From NCBI GenBank assembly GCA_946612175.1, contig CAMOEO010000053.1, forward strand, positions 1 to 12,174: 12,174 nt of DNA, given 5' to 3'. The notes under the pieces are model-generated. The model searched no databases and was not told the DNA's origin. It was given only the letters and a program-made list of their open reading frames with translations. Each line of letters starts with the position of its first letter. Positions within the stretch are counted from its first letter, which is position 1. A program made the translations under genes and the position numbers. Of the stretch, positions 1 through 6,859 are shown one piece after another. The stretch comes from an uncultured Verrucomicrobiota bacterium. Lineage in GTDB: Bacteria; Verrucomicrobiota; Kiritimatiellia; RFP12; UBA3636.

Positions 1-411
1 GCCGAGGGGAAGGGTGTCGCCGGCGGGGGCAGGTGCGGGGACAGACGCCGGGGCAGGCGCGGGAGCCGGTGCGGGAGCCGGCGCGGGTGCAGGAGCGGAG
101 GCGACCACCTTGGCAAGGGGGGCGGGGGTGTCGAGGGGTGCGACCGCCGGGGCGGGGGAGGGGGCGCGGCCGTGATGGCTCTTGAGGGAGATTTCGGAGA
201 GCTCCCGGAGGAGGGGGGCGGGGTCGAGGCCGACCGTCCGGGCATAGAGCCGGACGAAGCCCTTGACGTAGATCGGATCCGCGAAGGAGGAGAAGTCCTC
301 GTTCTCCAGGTCGGCGATCTGGCGCGTCATGATCTGGGTCGAGTTCTTGATGTCTTCGACGGAGAGGCCGAGGGCCTCGCGAGCGGAGCGGAGGGTTTCG
401 CCGAGTGACAT
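1..411 (-). CDS. RodZ-like helix-turn-helix (HTH_25) protein, C-terminus outside the window
   Basis: This is the N-terminal 137 codons of a leftward gene whose 3' end lies beyond base 1. Translation from the ATG at 411 begins MSLGETLRSAREALGLSVED. Residues 1-75 fit the HTH_25 domain of RodZ/YmfM proteins: the LGetLRsAREalGLS opening, a second helix ending in DLENEDF, and the hallmark IYVKGFVRLYARTVGLDP. After about residue 83 the chain becomes a low-complexity Pro/Ala linker with (AP)n runs, as often follows this domain. RodZ is a membrane protein that links MreB to the cell-wall elongation machinery; its transmembrane helix would lie in the missing part, so full RodZ identity is not proven. 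It starts 32 bp after the ftsK stop on the same strand, so the two are probably cotranscribed. No clear Shine-Dalgarno precedes the ATG. A different HTH_25 protein with another C-terminal domain is the main alternative. Confidence 0.8.
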   Translation of the reverse strand, partial: MSLGETLRSAREALGLSVEDIKNSTQIMTRQIADLENEDFSSFADPIYVKGFVRLYARTVGLDPAPLLRELSEISLKSHHGRAPSPAPAVAPLDTPAPLAKVVASAPAPAPAPAPAPAPAPASVPAPAPAGDTLPLG

Positions 412-443
412 GGCGTGGGAGGGGTTGGGGTGGGTTGGCGGGG

Positions 444-3284
444 CTATTCGCCGGAATCGTCGTCGGTGGCGGGGTCGTCGCCGTCGCCGGCGTCGCCGTC
501 GGCGGCCTCGGAGGGGTCGTGGAGCGTGGAGCGGAGGATGTCGCGGGGGGCGGAGCCGTTGGCGGGGCCGATGCAGCCGCGCTGCTCGAGCTCGTCCATG
601 ATGCGGGCGGCCTTGTTGTAGCCGAGGCGGAGCTTGCGCTGGAGCATGGAGGTGGAGGCGCGGTCGGAGGAGACGATGACGTCGAGGCACTTCTGGAGGA
701 GGGCCTCCTCGTCGTCCTCGGGCGCGTCGCCGCCCTCCCCCTCGGAGCCGCCGCCGTCCTCGGCCTCGAAGGTCTTGAAGTCGTCGCCCGCGTCCTTGAC
801 CTTGATCTTGTCGAGCTTGGCCTTGATGTCGGGAACGTAGAGCGGGCCGCCCTGGTCGCGGTACCACTGGGTGAGGGCGGCGATCTCCTCGTCGTCGATC
901 CAGCAGCTCTGGGAGCGCTGGAGGCCGGAGGGGGAGCCGGGGTCGAGGAAGAGCATGTCGCCGCGGCCGATGAGGGACTGGGCGCCGCCCTGGTCGATGA
1001 TGGTCATCGAATCGATGGCGGAGGAGACCTTGAGGGCGATGCGGGCGGGGAAGTTGGCCTTGATCTTGCCGGTGATGACCTTGACGTCGGGGCGCTGCGT
1101 GGCGATGATGAGGTGGATGCCGACGGCGCGGGCGAGCTGGGCGAGGCGGACGACGCGGGGCTCGACGTCGGCGCCGGCGAGCATCATGAGGTCGGACATC
1201 TCGTCGATGACGATCGCGACGTAGGGGAGGGTGCGGGGGAACTCGGAGCCCTCGGGGGCGTCGCCGAAGAGGGAGGCCTGGCGCTCGGGGGGGCGGGAGT
1301 TGTAGGCGGAGATGTTGCGGACGCCGACCTTCTGGAAGAGCTTGAGGCGGCGGTCCATCTCCTTGACCGCCCACTGGAGGCAGACGGCGACCTTGGGGGC
1401 CTCGGTAATGACGGGGACGACGAGGTGGGGGATGTCGGCGTAGGGGGTGAACTCGACGCGCTTGGGGTCGACGAGGACGAGCCGGAGTTGGTCGGGCGTG
1501 CGGGAGAGCAGCCAGCCGGCGAGGATGCCGTTGAGGGTGACGGACTTGCCGGAGCCGGTGGTGCCCGCGACGATCATGTGGGGCATCTTCGCGAGGTCGG
1601 CGATGACCGGGGCGCCGTCGATGTCGCGCGAGAGCAGCATGGGCAGGGCCATCTTGCGGACGGCGGCCTTCCACTCCGGGCTCTCGGCGATGCCGCGGAG
1701 GGGGACCGGGCGGGACTTGATGTTGGGGACCTCGATGCCGACGACGTCCTTGCCGGGGATGGGGGCGATGATGCGGAGGCTCTTGGCCCGGAGCTTCATC
1801 TGGAGGTTCTTGTGGACGCTCTCGATGCGGTCGACCTTGACGCCGGGCTCGGGCTTGATCTCGTAGCGGGTGATCGTGGGGCCGCAGACGAAGTGGACGA
1901 CCGCGCCGGGGAGCTGGAACTCGGCGAGGGTGTCCTCGATGATGCGGCTGCGCTCCTCGACCTCGGCGCGGTTGTCGGCGGCGGTCTCGGGAGGGAGGGG
2001 ATGGAGCAGGTCGGTGGACGGGAGGCGGAACGAGATGTCGGGCTCGGGGATGCCGGCGGCCGCGGGCGCGGCGGCGGCCTCGGCCTCCGGCGGAGGGACG
2101 AGCGTGGGGGCGGGCGTCGGCGCCGGACGGGTCGCGGCGGAGACGGCCGCGGGCGCGGCGGCGACGGCGGCCGCGGCGGGGGCGGGCGGCGGGGCTGCGG
2201 ATGGCTCGAAGAGGGGGCCGGGCGAGGGTTCCGCGGGCGCGGGCTCCTCCGCCGGAGGGGCGGAGGGGGCCCCGGGCGGGGGGCCGCCGGCGAAGATGTC
2301 GTCGTCCTCGTCGGGGGAGCGATGGCGCCGGGCCTCGCGCTCGGCCTTGCGCCGGGCCTTCTCCGCGGCCTTCTCGGCGCGGCGGCGCTCCTTCTCGGCG
2401 ATACGCTCCTCCTTCTGCCGGCGCCGTTCGGCCTCCCTGGCTTCGCGGGCGAGCTCCTTGGCGGCGGCGGCGGCCTCGCGCTCCTCGAGGCGGCGTGCCT
2501 CTTCCTTCTCGCGCTCCTCCTCGAGGCGGGCGCGCTCGGCGGCCTTGCGGGCCTGGCGGCGCGCGCGGGCCTCCTCGGCGGAGGAATCGTCCGCCTCCAG
2601 CTCGGAGCGGGCGTCGATGGCGCGCTCCTCCGCCTCCCGGAGGAGGGCCTCGCGGCGTTCGCGGCGCTCGGCCCAGGCGCGGAAGAGGAATCCCGGCCCC
2701 ACGAAGAGGAGCGCGAACACGGCGGCGAGCACCCCGTAGACGACGGTGGCGCCGCCCGCGCCGAGCCACTGGACGACGGGCATCTGCGGATGGGCGAGCA
2801 GGCAGCCGATGCCGCCGCCGGCGTTGGGGGCGAGGTTGAAGCGCGGAGAGGCGAGGAGCGACGCCAGGGGCTCGCTGAGATGCTGGGCGAGGGCGCAGAG
2901 GTCGAGCAGCAGCAGCAGCGCCCAGAGCGGGCGCCAGCGAACGTGGCGCCCGAGGAGCATGGGCAGGCCGAGGGCGGCCGCGAACAGGGGGACGAGGAAG
3001 GCGGGCAGGCCGAAGGTCAGGAGCAGGGCGTAGCCGAGGAAGGCGCCGGCGCGCCCCATCCAGTTGACGGCGACCGGGGTCGGCGGGGCGCAGACCCAGG
3101 GGACATCGGCGGAGTGGTAGGAGGCGAGGGAAAGGATCGAGACGGTGGCGAAAAGCAGAAACGGGATCGAGACAACGCGCCAGACGACGGCGGGCGGGCG
3201 GCCGGCGAAGCGGACCGGCGCCGGCGGACCGTCATCCTGCGGAAGCCCGGAATCGGTCGGGGCGATGGGGTCGAAATCGGTCAT
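444..3284 (-). CDS. ftsK: DNA translocase FtsK/SpoIIIE
   Basis: A 946-residue ATP-driven double-stranded DNA pump that acts at the division septum in chromosome segregation and dimer resolution. Residues 33-205 hold about four membrane helices. Residues 206-322 form an unusually long Glu/Arg/Ala-rich helix, followed by a Pro/Ala linker (331-411). The alpha domain lies near 440-525. The RecA-like motor carries Walker A GTTGSGKS (574-581), Walker B IVIDEMSDLM (691-700) and the IIATQRPDV segment (727-734). A winged-helix gamma domain (about 857-918), which in E. coli FtsK reads KOPS and contacts XerD, precedes an acidic tail. I chose the ATG at 3284 over an upstream in-frame TTG at 3323. The TTG lies inside the promoter elements, and the likely transcript starts near 3305. 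The RodZ-like gene follows 32 bp downstream. The length and motifs make the call secure; only the linker is odd. Confidence 0.97.
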   Translation of the reverse strand: MTDFDPIAPTDSGLPQDDGPPAPVRFAGRPPAVVWRVVSIPFLLFATVSILSLASYHSADVPWVCAPPTPVAVNWMGRAGAFLGYALLLTFGLPAFLVPLFAAALGLPMLLGRHVRWRPLWALLLLLDLCALAQHLSEPLASLLASPRFNLAPNAGGGIGCLLAHPQMPVVQWLGAGGATVVYGVLAAVFALLFVGPGFLFRAWAERRERREALLREAEERAIDARSELEADDSSAEEARARRQARKAAERARLEEEREKEEARRLEEREAAAAAKELAREAREAERRRQKEERIAEKERRRAEKAAEKARRKAEREARRHRSPDEDDDIFAGGPPPGAPSAPPAEEPAPAEPSPGPLFEPSAAPPPAPAAAAVAAAPAAVSAATRPAPTPAPTLVPPPEAEAAAAPAAAGIPEPDISFRLPSTDLLHPLPPETAADNRAEVEERSRIIEDTLAEFQLPGAVVHFVCGPTITRYEIKPEPGVKVDRIESVHKNLQMKLRAKSLRIIAPIPGKDVVGIEVPNIKSRPVPLRGIAESPEWKAAVRKMALPMLLSRDIDGAPVIADLAKMPHMIVAGTTGSGKSVTLNGILAGWLLSRTPDQLRLVLVDPKRVEFTPYADIPHLVVPVITEAPKVAVCLQWAVKEMDRRLKLFQKVGVRNISAYNSRPPERQASLFGDAPEGSEFPRTLPYVAIVIDEMSDLMMLAGADVEPRVVRLAQLARAVGIHLIIATQRPDVKVITGKIKANFPARIALKVSSAIDSMTIIDQGGAQSLIGRGDMLFLDPGSPSGLQRSQSCWIDDEEIAALTQWYRDQGGPLYVPDIKAKLDKIKVKDAGDDFKTFEAEDGGGSEGEGGDAPEDDEEALLQKCLDVIVSSDRASTSMLQRKLRLGYNKAARIMDELEQRGCIGPANGSAPRDILRSTLHDPSEAADGDAGDGDDPATDDDSGE

Positions 3285-3311
3285 GGGAACGGGAACGGAA
3301 AAGCATCGCAA

Positions 3312-3340
3312 AGCATACCACAAACCCCGTTCCGGTTCAA
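3312..3340 (-). promoter_or_regulatory. Predicted sigma-70 promoter of ftsK
   Basis: Reading leftward, -35 TTGAAC (3335-3340) is followed by a 17-bp spacer and -10 TATGCT (3312-3317), preceded by an extended TG one base upstream. The expected transcript start is near 3305, which leaves about 20 nt of leader before the ATG at 3284. No good Shine-Dalgarno is visible in that leader. Confidence 0.65.
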
Positions 3341-3422
3341 CCGCGCCGGAACGGCGATTCGGATTCGGTCGCGGACGGGGACGCGCCCGGGACGGGCGGG
3401 CCCGGAGCGGGGGGAATGCAGG

Positions 3423-4910
3423 CTAGGGGCGAGGGGCCTCGGCGGCCTCGAAGACGGCGTAGCGGGAGAGGGCGTCGGCGTAGACGGGGGCCGTGGCGGG
3501 GTCCGGCTCCATGCGTGCGGCGGGGCGGCAGAGGCGGGTGGCGAGGGAGGGTAGGGGTTCGCCCGAGAGGTGCGACCAGGCGCGCATCGCCGCGCCGAGG
3601 GCGACGGTTTCGGAGGACTTGAGCCGCTCCACGGGCGCCTGGAAGACATCGGCGAGGATGCGCAGGAAGCCCGCGCACTTCGAGCCGCCGCCGGTGACGC
3701 CGAGGCGGCGGAAGGACGAGCCGATCCAGCCGGCGTGGAGGCGCATCGCGAGGGCCTGTCCCTCGCAGAGGGCGCGGATCTCGTCGGCCGGGGCTGCGGA
3801 GGCATAGCTGCGGCGGGCGCCCGCGCGCGCGACGCGCGGCACTGACTCGGGGGAGAACCACGGCAGGAGCAGCCGGCCGCCGCCGCCGGGGGCGGTGGCG
3901 GCGAGCGCGGCGTCGAAGCCGGCCCAGTCGACGCCGGCCTCGCGGCGGACGCGGTCGCGCGCAAGCGCGCCGTTGGTGAAGCAGGAGAGGCTCATGTAGC
4001 CGCCGGCGGAGGTGCAGAAGACGTTGCCGAAGCCGTCCGGATCGGTGCGCGGGGCGTCGAGCGCGGCGAAGAACGTGTCGCTCGTCCCGAGGCTCGCGAC
4101 GGCCTCGCCGGGCGCGGCGCAGCCCATGCCGAGGAGGCTGTCGGGGTTGTCGCCGGACCAGACGAGGACGGGCGTCCCGGCGCGGAGGCCGCCGACGGCG
4201 AACGCGGGGGCGAGGGCGCCGGAGACGGCGTCGGAGGGGACGATGCGCGGGAGCTTCGCGGCGAGGCCCGGGACGGTGAACTCCGCGATCTCCGGGTCCC
4301 AGGCGCGCGCGGCGAGGTCCATCAGGTTCTGTCCCGAGGCGGAGCCGGGGTCGCAGGGTGCGTCGCCGCCCTCGACGAGGCGGGAGTTGAGCCAGGAGGC
4401 GATGCAGTGCACGCGTTCCGCGCGCGCCCAGGCGGCGGGATCCTCGCGGGCGGCCTTGCGCGCCTGCGGGCCGGTGAAGCGCTCCGTCGCGGCGCTGCCC
4501 GTGCGGGCGCGGAGCGCGGCGCCGAAGCGCGCCTCGAGCGCGGCGCACTCGGGGCCGGTGGAGTGGTCCATCCAGATAGGGGCGAGGGGGGCGACGGGTT
4601 CGCCGCGGGCGGTGGAGAGCACGAGGCCGTGCTGCTGGGCGGACCCCGCCACGCACGCGGCGCGGGAGAGGTCGGCCTCCGCGCCGAGGCGTTCCAGCGC
4701 GAGGCGGACGCCCTCCTCCCACATCGCGGGCGGGGCGCGGCGGACGGCGGGGTCGGGGTCGGGGACGAAGCCCTCGGGGGCGCCGAAGGAGGGGAGGTCG
4801 TCGGCGAAGCGGACGGCCGCGAGGGCCTCCGGGCCGTCCGGGCCGAGGGCGAGGGCCTTGACGCCCTGCGTGCTGGCGTCGATGCCGATGGCGAGAGGGG
4901 AAGCGTGCAT
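3423..4910 (-). CDS. xylB: Xylulokinase (FGGY carbohydrate kinase, resembling the animal XYLB type)
   Basis: A 495-residue FGGY-family sugar kinase predicted to phosphorylate D-xylulose to xylulose 5-phosphate in the cytoplasm, feeding the pentose phosphate pathway. The N-terminal ATPase signature IGIDASTQGVKAL (8-20) carries the phosphate-binding Asp11. SAQQHG (90-95) and WMDHST (113-118) form the sugar-site region. SGDNPDSLLGM (252-262) contains the expected catalytic base Asp254. SLGTSDT (273-279) and VTGGGSKC (405-412) are nucleotide-binding loops. The combination of ERFTGPQ, SGQNLMDL, GDNP-SLLGM and CFTNGAL resembles, from memory, the animal XYLB branch more than E. coli XylB. The start is the ATG at 4910, which lies only 6 nt after a TAGGCT box, so the message may be leaderless. 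No xylose isomerase or transporter is adjacent. Another ketose or polyol substrate remains possible; the kinase fold is certain. Confidence 0.88.
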   Translation of the reverse strand: MHASPLAIGIDASTQGVKALALGPDGPEALAAVRFADDLPSFGAPEGFVPDPDPAVRRAPPAMWEEGVRLALERLGAEADLSRAACVAGSAQQHGLVLSTARGEPVAPLAPIWMDHSTGPECAALEARFGAALRARTGSAATERFTGPQARKAAREDPAAWARAERVHCIASWLNSRLVEGGDAPCDPGSASGQNLMDLAARAWDPEIAEFTVPGLAAKLPRIVPSDAVSGALAPAFAVGGLRAGTPVLVWSGDNPDSLLGMGCAAPGEAVASLGTSDTFFAALDAPRTDPDGFGNVFCTSAGGYMSLSCFTNGALARDRVRREAGVDWAGFDAALAATAPGGGGRLLLPWFSPESVPRVARAGARRSYASAAPADEIRALCEGQALAMRLHAGWIGSSFRRLGVTGGGSKCAGFLRILADVFQAPVERLKSSETVALGAAMRAWSHLSGEPLPSLATRLCRPAARMEPDPATAPVYADALSRYAVFEAAEAPRP

Positions 4911-4916
4911 GGGGAA

Positions 4917-4945
4917 AGCCTACCACAAACGGGGGGCGAGAGAAA
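4917..4945 (-). promoter_or_regulatory. Candidate xylB promoter (extended -10, weak -35)
   Basis: Reading leftward, GTTTGTGGTAGGCTTT covers an extended -10, TAGGCT (4917-4922). It is nearly identical to the 16-nt stretch GTTTGTGGTATGCTTT at the ftsK promoter. The hexamer 17 bp upstream is a poor TTTCTC (4940-4945). The start codon lies 6 nt downstream of the -10, so transcription would begin at or next to the ATG. Confidence 0.45.
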
Positions 4946-5117
4946 GCGCTTTTTGGAAAATGAACGAAATCGATATTCAAAGTAAATTATCAATACCGAA
5001 AAAGGAAATTCAATGACGAATTTTGTAATTCATCAATACGAATCGTCAAAAATCATCCAATGGAGGGCCGAAAGAATCGCGAATGAAAATTTTTTTTGAA
5101 AAATCTTGAATTTCCGC

Positions 5118-5146
5118 TTGCTTTTCGTTTCCGGTTCTGCTATTCT
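5118..5146 (+). promoter_or_regulatory. Predicted strong promoter of the alpha ribosomal operon
   Basis: -35 TTGCTT (5118-5123), a 17-bp spacer and -10 TATTCT (5141-5146) with an upstream TG give a well-formed sigma-70 promoter. AT tracts lie just upstream. The transcript should start near 5153, leaving a leader of about 33 nt that contains GGAGAAAG before the rpmJ ATG. It means the operon has its own promoter instead of relying on read-through from the spc operon. Confidence 0.75.
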
Positions 5147-5185
5147 CTGCCCTCGCTTTTCAACCCTAACGGAGAAAGACCACCG

Positions 5186-5299
5186 ATGAAGGTGCGCAGT
5201 TCAGTCAAACGGTTGTGCGAACGGTGCAAGATCGTTCGCCGCAAGGGGATCGTGCGGGTCATCTGCACGAATCCGCGTCACAAACAGAGGCAGGGCTAA
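5186..5299 (+). CDS. rpmJ: Large-subunit ribosomal protein bL36
   Basis: A 37-residue protein, the standard length of bL36, starting MKVRSSVKRLCERCKIVRRK and ending HKQRQG. It has the complete zinc site Cys11-Cys14-Cys27-His32, so it is the zinc-binding (C+) form. It binds 23S rRNA in the 50S subunit. The start is the ATG at 5186, preceded by GGAGAAAG at 5171-5178; longer in-frame readings begin upstream of the promoter -10 and can be discarded. It is the first gene of the alpha operon here. In many bacteria secY, map and infA come directly before rpmJ, but here xylB lies upstream in the opposite direction. Confidence 0.97.
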   Translation: MKVRSSVKRLCERCKIVRRKGIVRVICTNPRHKQRQG

Positions 5300-5310
5300 G
5301 GAGAAAGACT

Positions 5311-5712
5311 ATGCCGCGTCTAATGGGTATCGACATCCCGGACAACAAGCGCATCGAGATTTCGCTGCGCTACATCCACGGCATCGGGCCGACGCGCTCC
5401 AAGTTCATCCTGGAGCAGACGAAGATCGACCCGGGCAAGCGCGCGAACACGCTGACGGCGGACGAGATCCGCGCGATCATCGCGGTGATCGAGGCGAACT
5501 TCCACGTGGAGGGCGACCTCCGCCGCGAGGTCTCGCAGAACATCCGCCGCCTGATCAGCATCGGCAGCTACCGCGGCACCCGCCACCGCAAGGGCCTTCC
5601 GGTCCGCGGCCAGCGGACGCGCACCAACGCCCGCACCCGCAAGGGCGCGAAGCACACGGTGGGCGCGGTCCGCGACAAGGCGGAGCGCAACGCGATGAAG
5701 AACGCCAAGTAA
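5311..5712 (+). CDS. rpsM: Small-subunit ribosomal protein uS13
   Basis: A 133-residue protein of the 30S head that contacts the P-site tRNA and forms bridges to the 50S subunit. It has the usual MPRLMGIDIPDNKRIEISLRY opening, the helix-hairpin-helix segment IHGIGPTRSK, and the basic C-terminal signature SYRGTRHRKGLPVRGQRTRTNARTRKG, written here only to mark the tail. The final residues extend slightly past the typical end with an ERNAMKNAK tail. The ATG at 5311 was chosen because TAAGGAG (5297-5303), which overlaps the rpmJ stop codon, is its Shine-Dalgarno sequence. The gap to rpmJ is 11 bp, indicating cotranscription and probable translational coupling. Confidence 0.97.
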   Translation: MPRLMGIDIPDNKRIEISLRYIHGIGPTRSKFILEQTKIDPGKRANTLTADEIRAIIAVIEANFHVEGDLRREVSQNIRRLISIGSYRGTRHRKGLPVRGQRTRTNARTRKGAKHTVGAVRDKAERNAMKNAK

Positions 5713-5736
5713 CCTTTGCAACCGAAGGAACCCAAC

Positions 5737-6243
5737 ATGGCAGAAGAGAACAAAGCCCCCGAGGCCGAGGCGCCCGCTCCCGTCGAGAAGGCGGCGCCCG
5801 CGGCGCCCGAGCCGTCCGACGCGATGAAGATCGTGATGGGCGACGTGCTGCAGGCGCAGGCCCCCGTCGCGGAAGACGCGAAGAAGCGCCGCCGTTCGAT
5901 CCCGGCCGGCGTGGCGCACATCACGGCGTCGTTCAACAACACCCAGTGCTGCATCACGGACGCGCGCGGCAACGTGCTCGCGTGGAGCTCCGCCGGCAAG
6001 GCCGGCTTCAAGGGCTCCCGCAAGTCCACGGCCTTCGCGGGCACGCTCGTCGCGCAGGAGTGCGCGAAGGCGGCGATCGCCAAGGGCATGCACGAGGTGG
6101 AGATCCTCGTCCAGGGCGCGGGCTCCGGCCGCGAGTCGGCCATCCGCGCGATCGCCAACTCCGGCATGGCCGTCTCCGTGATCAAGGACATCACGCCGAT
6201 TCCGCACAACGGCTGCCGCCAGCGCAAGAGAAGGAAGGTCTAA
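5737..6243 (+). CDS. rpsK: Small-subunit ribosomal protein uS11 with a long acidic N-terminal extension
   Basis: A 168-residue uS11, compared with about 129 in E. coli. The conserved body starts near residue 49 (KKRRRSIPAGVAHITASFNN) and contains GFKGSRKST, GPG-like GAGSGRES and the C-terminal PHNGCRQRKRRKV. The protein sits on the 30S platform near the mRNA exit and the 16S 3' end. Residues 2-48 are an added Ala/Pro/Glu-rich segment with an inner hydrophobic patch (MKIVMGDVL, 30-38). The ATG at 5737 follows GAAGGAA at a good distance. A TTG at 5716 is in frame but has no ribosome-binding site. Starting at the internal Met30 would still leave about 19 extra residues and lacks a Shine-Dalgarno. 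The gene lies 24 bp after rpsM and 1 bp before rpsD. The identity is certain; the role of the extension is unknown. Confidence 0.96.
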   Translation: MAEENKAPEAEAPAPVEKAAPAAPEPSDAMKIVMGDVLQAQAPVAEDAKKRRRSIPAGVAHITASFNNTQCCITDARGNVLAWSSAGKAGFKGSRKSTAFAGTLVAQECAKAAIAKGMHEVEILVQGAGSGRESAIRAIANSGMAVSVIKDITPIPHNGCRQRKRRKV

Positions 6244-6244
6244 C

Positions 6245-6859
6245 ATGGCTCGCTACACCGGTCCCAAGACCAAGATTTCGCGTCGTTTCGGGGAGCCGCT
6301 CTACGGCCCCGACAAGTACCTCGACCGCCGCAACTTCCCCCCCGGGCAGCACGGCCCGGCGAACAAGACGCACCGCAAGAAGGTGTCGGACTACGGCAAC
6401 CAGCTGCTGCAGAAGCAGAAGGCGAAGTACGTGTACGGGATGCTCGAGAAGCAGTTCCGCCGCTTCTACGAGATCGCCCGCGCCCGCAAGGGCAACACGG
6501 CCGAGATCCTTCTCCAGCTCTGCGAGAGCCGCCTCGACAACATCGTCTACCGCCTGGGCCTCGCGCCGACGCGGCCGGCCGCCCGCCAGCTCGTCACGCA
6601 CCGCCACGTCGAGCTCGACGGGCGCGTCGTGAACGTTCCGTCGGTGATCGTGAAGCCGGGCCAGAAGATCGGCATCCGCGAGCGCGACCGCAACCTCGAG
6701 GCCGTCGTCGACTCCCTCAAGAACCCGCGCGCCAAGGCCTGCGACTGGCTCGAGTTCGACGAGGCCTCGAAGACGGGCACGTTCACCCGCGCCCCCGAGG
6801 CGTCCGAGGTGCCCGAGACGATCGACATGCAGACGGTCGTCGAGCTCTACTCCCGCTAG
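6245..6859 (+). CDS. rpsD: Small-subunit ribosomal protein uS4
   Basis: A 204-residue primary 16S rRNA-binding protein of the 30S body. In some bacteria it is also the translational repressor of the alpha operon. It opens MARYTGPKTKISRRFGEPLY and has the family signature YLDRRNFPPGQHG (25-37). The S4 RNA-binding domain spans about 94-158 (SRLDNIVYRLGLAPTRPAAR, then HRHVELDGRVVNVPS and KPGQKIGIRE). No zinc-binding cysteine cluster is present near the N-terminus, so this is the C-minus form. The C-terminus ends in ELYSR as usual. The start lies 1 bp after the rpsK stop, with AAGGAAGGT inside the end of rpsK as ribosome-binding site. Downstream, 106 bp of hairpin-rich DNA separates it from rpoA. 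Confidence 0.97.
   Translation: MARYTGPKTKISRRFGEPLYGPDKYLDRRNFPPGQHGPANKTHRKKVSDYGNQLLQKQKAKYVYGMLEKQFRRFYEIARARKGNTAEILLQLCESRLDNIVYRLGLAPTRPAARQLVTHRHVELDGRVVNVPSVIVKPGQKIGIRERDRNLEAVVDSLKNPRAKACDWLEFDEASKTGTFTRAPEASEVPETIDMQTVVELYSR

Larger units (their letters stand above)
4911..5185. other. AT-rich divergent intergenic region between xylB and rpmJ
   Basis: This 275-bp stretch is much richer in A/T than the coding DNA on either side and contains no gene that I can support. It holds the xylB -10 at its left end and the rpmJ promoter at its right. A-tract and T-tract runs at about 5083-5108, including eight consecutive T, sit just upstream of the rpmJ -35, where an UP element would be expected. 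An imperfect inverted repeat (TGACGAATT at 5014-5022 against AATTCATCA at 5027-5035, one mismatch) could be an operator, but nothing further supports that. Confidence 0.6.

Noticed and set aside
152..162. KOPS-like GGGNAGGG sites on the plus strand near ftsK
   Set aside because: The plus strand of this block is so G-rich that such octamers arise by chance, and no orientation bias can be judged in one window.
3285..3323. An upstream in-frame TTG start for ftsK adding 13 residues
   Set aside because: The TTG lies within the promoter elements, upstream of the predicted transcript start.
405..3554. A 1049-codon rightward open frame across the ftsK locus
   Set aside because: It lies antisense to ftsK. 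Its product is a low-complexity Gly/Ala/Asp/Glu string without domains, as expected from the complement of a GC-rich gene with C-ending codons.
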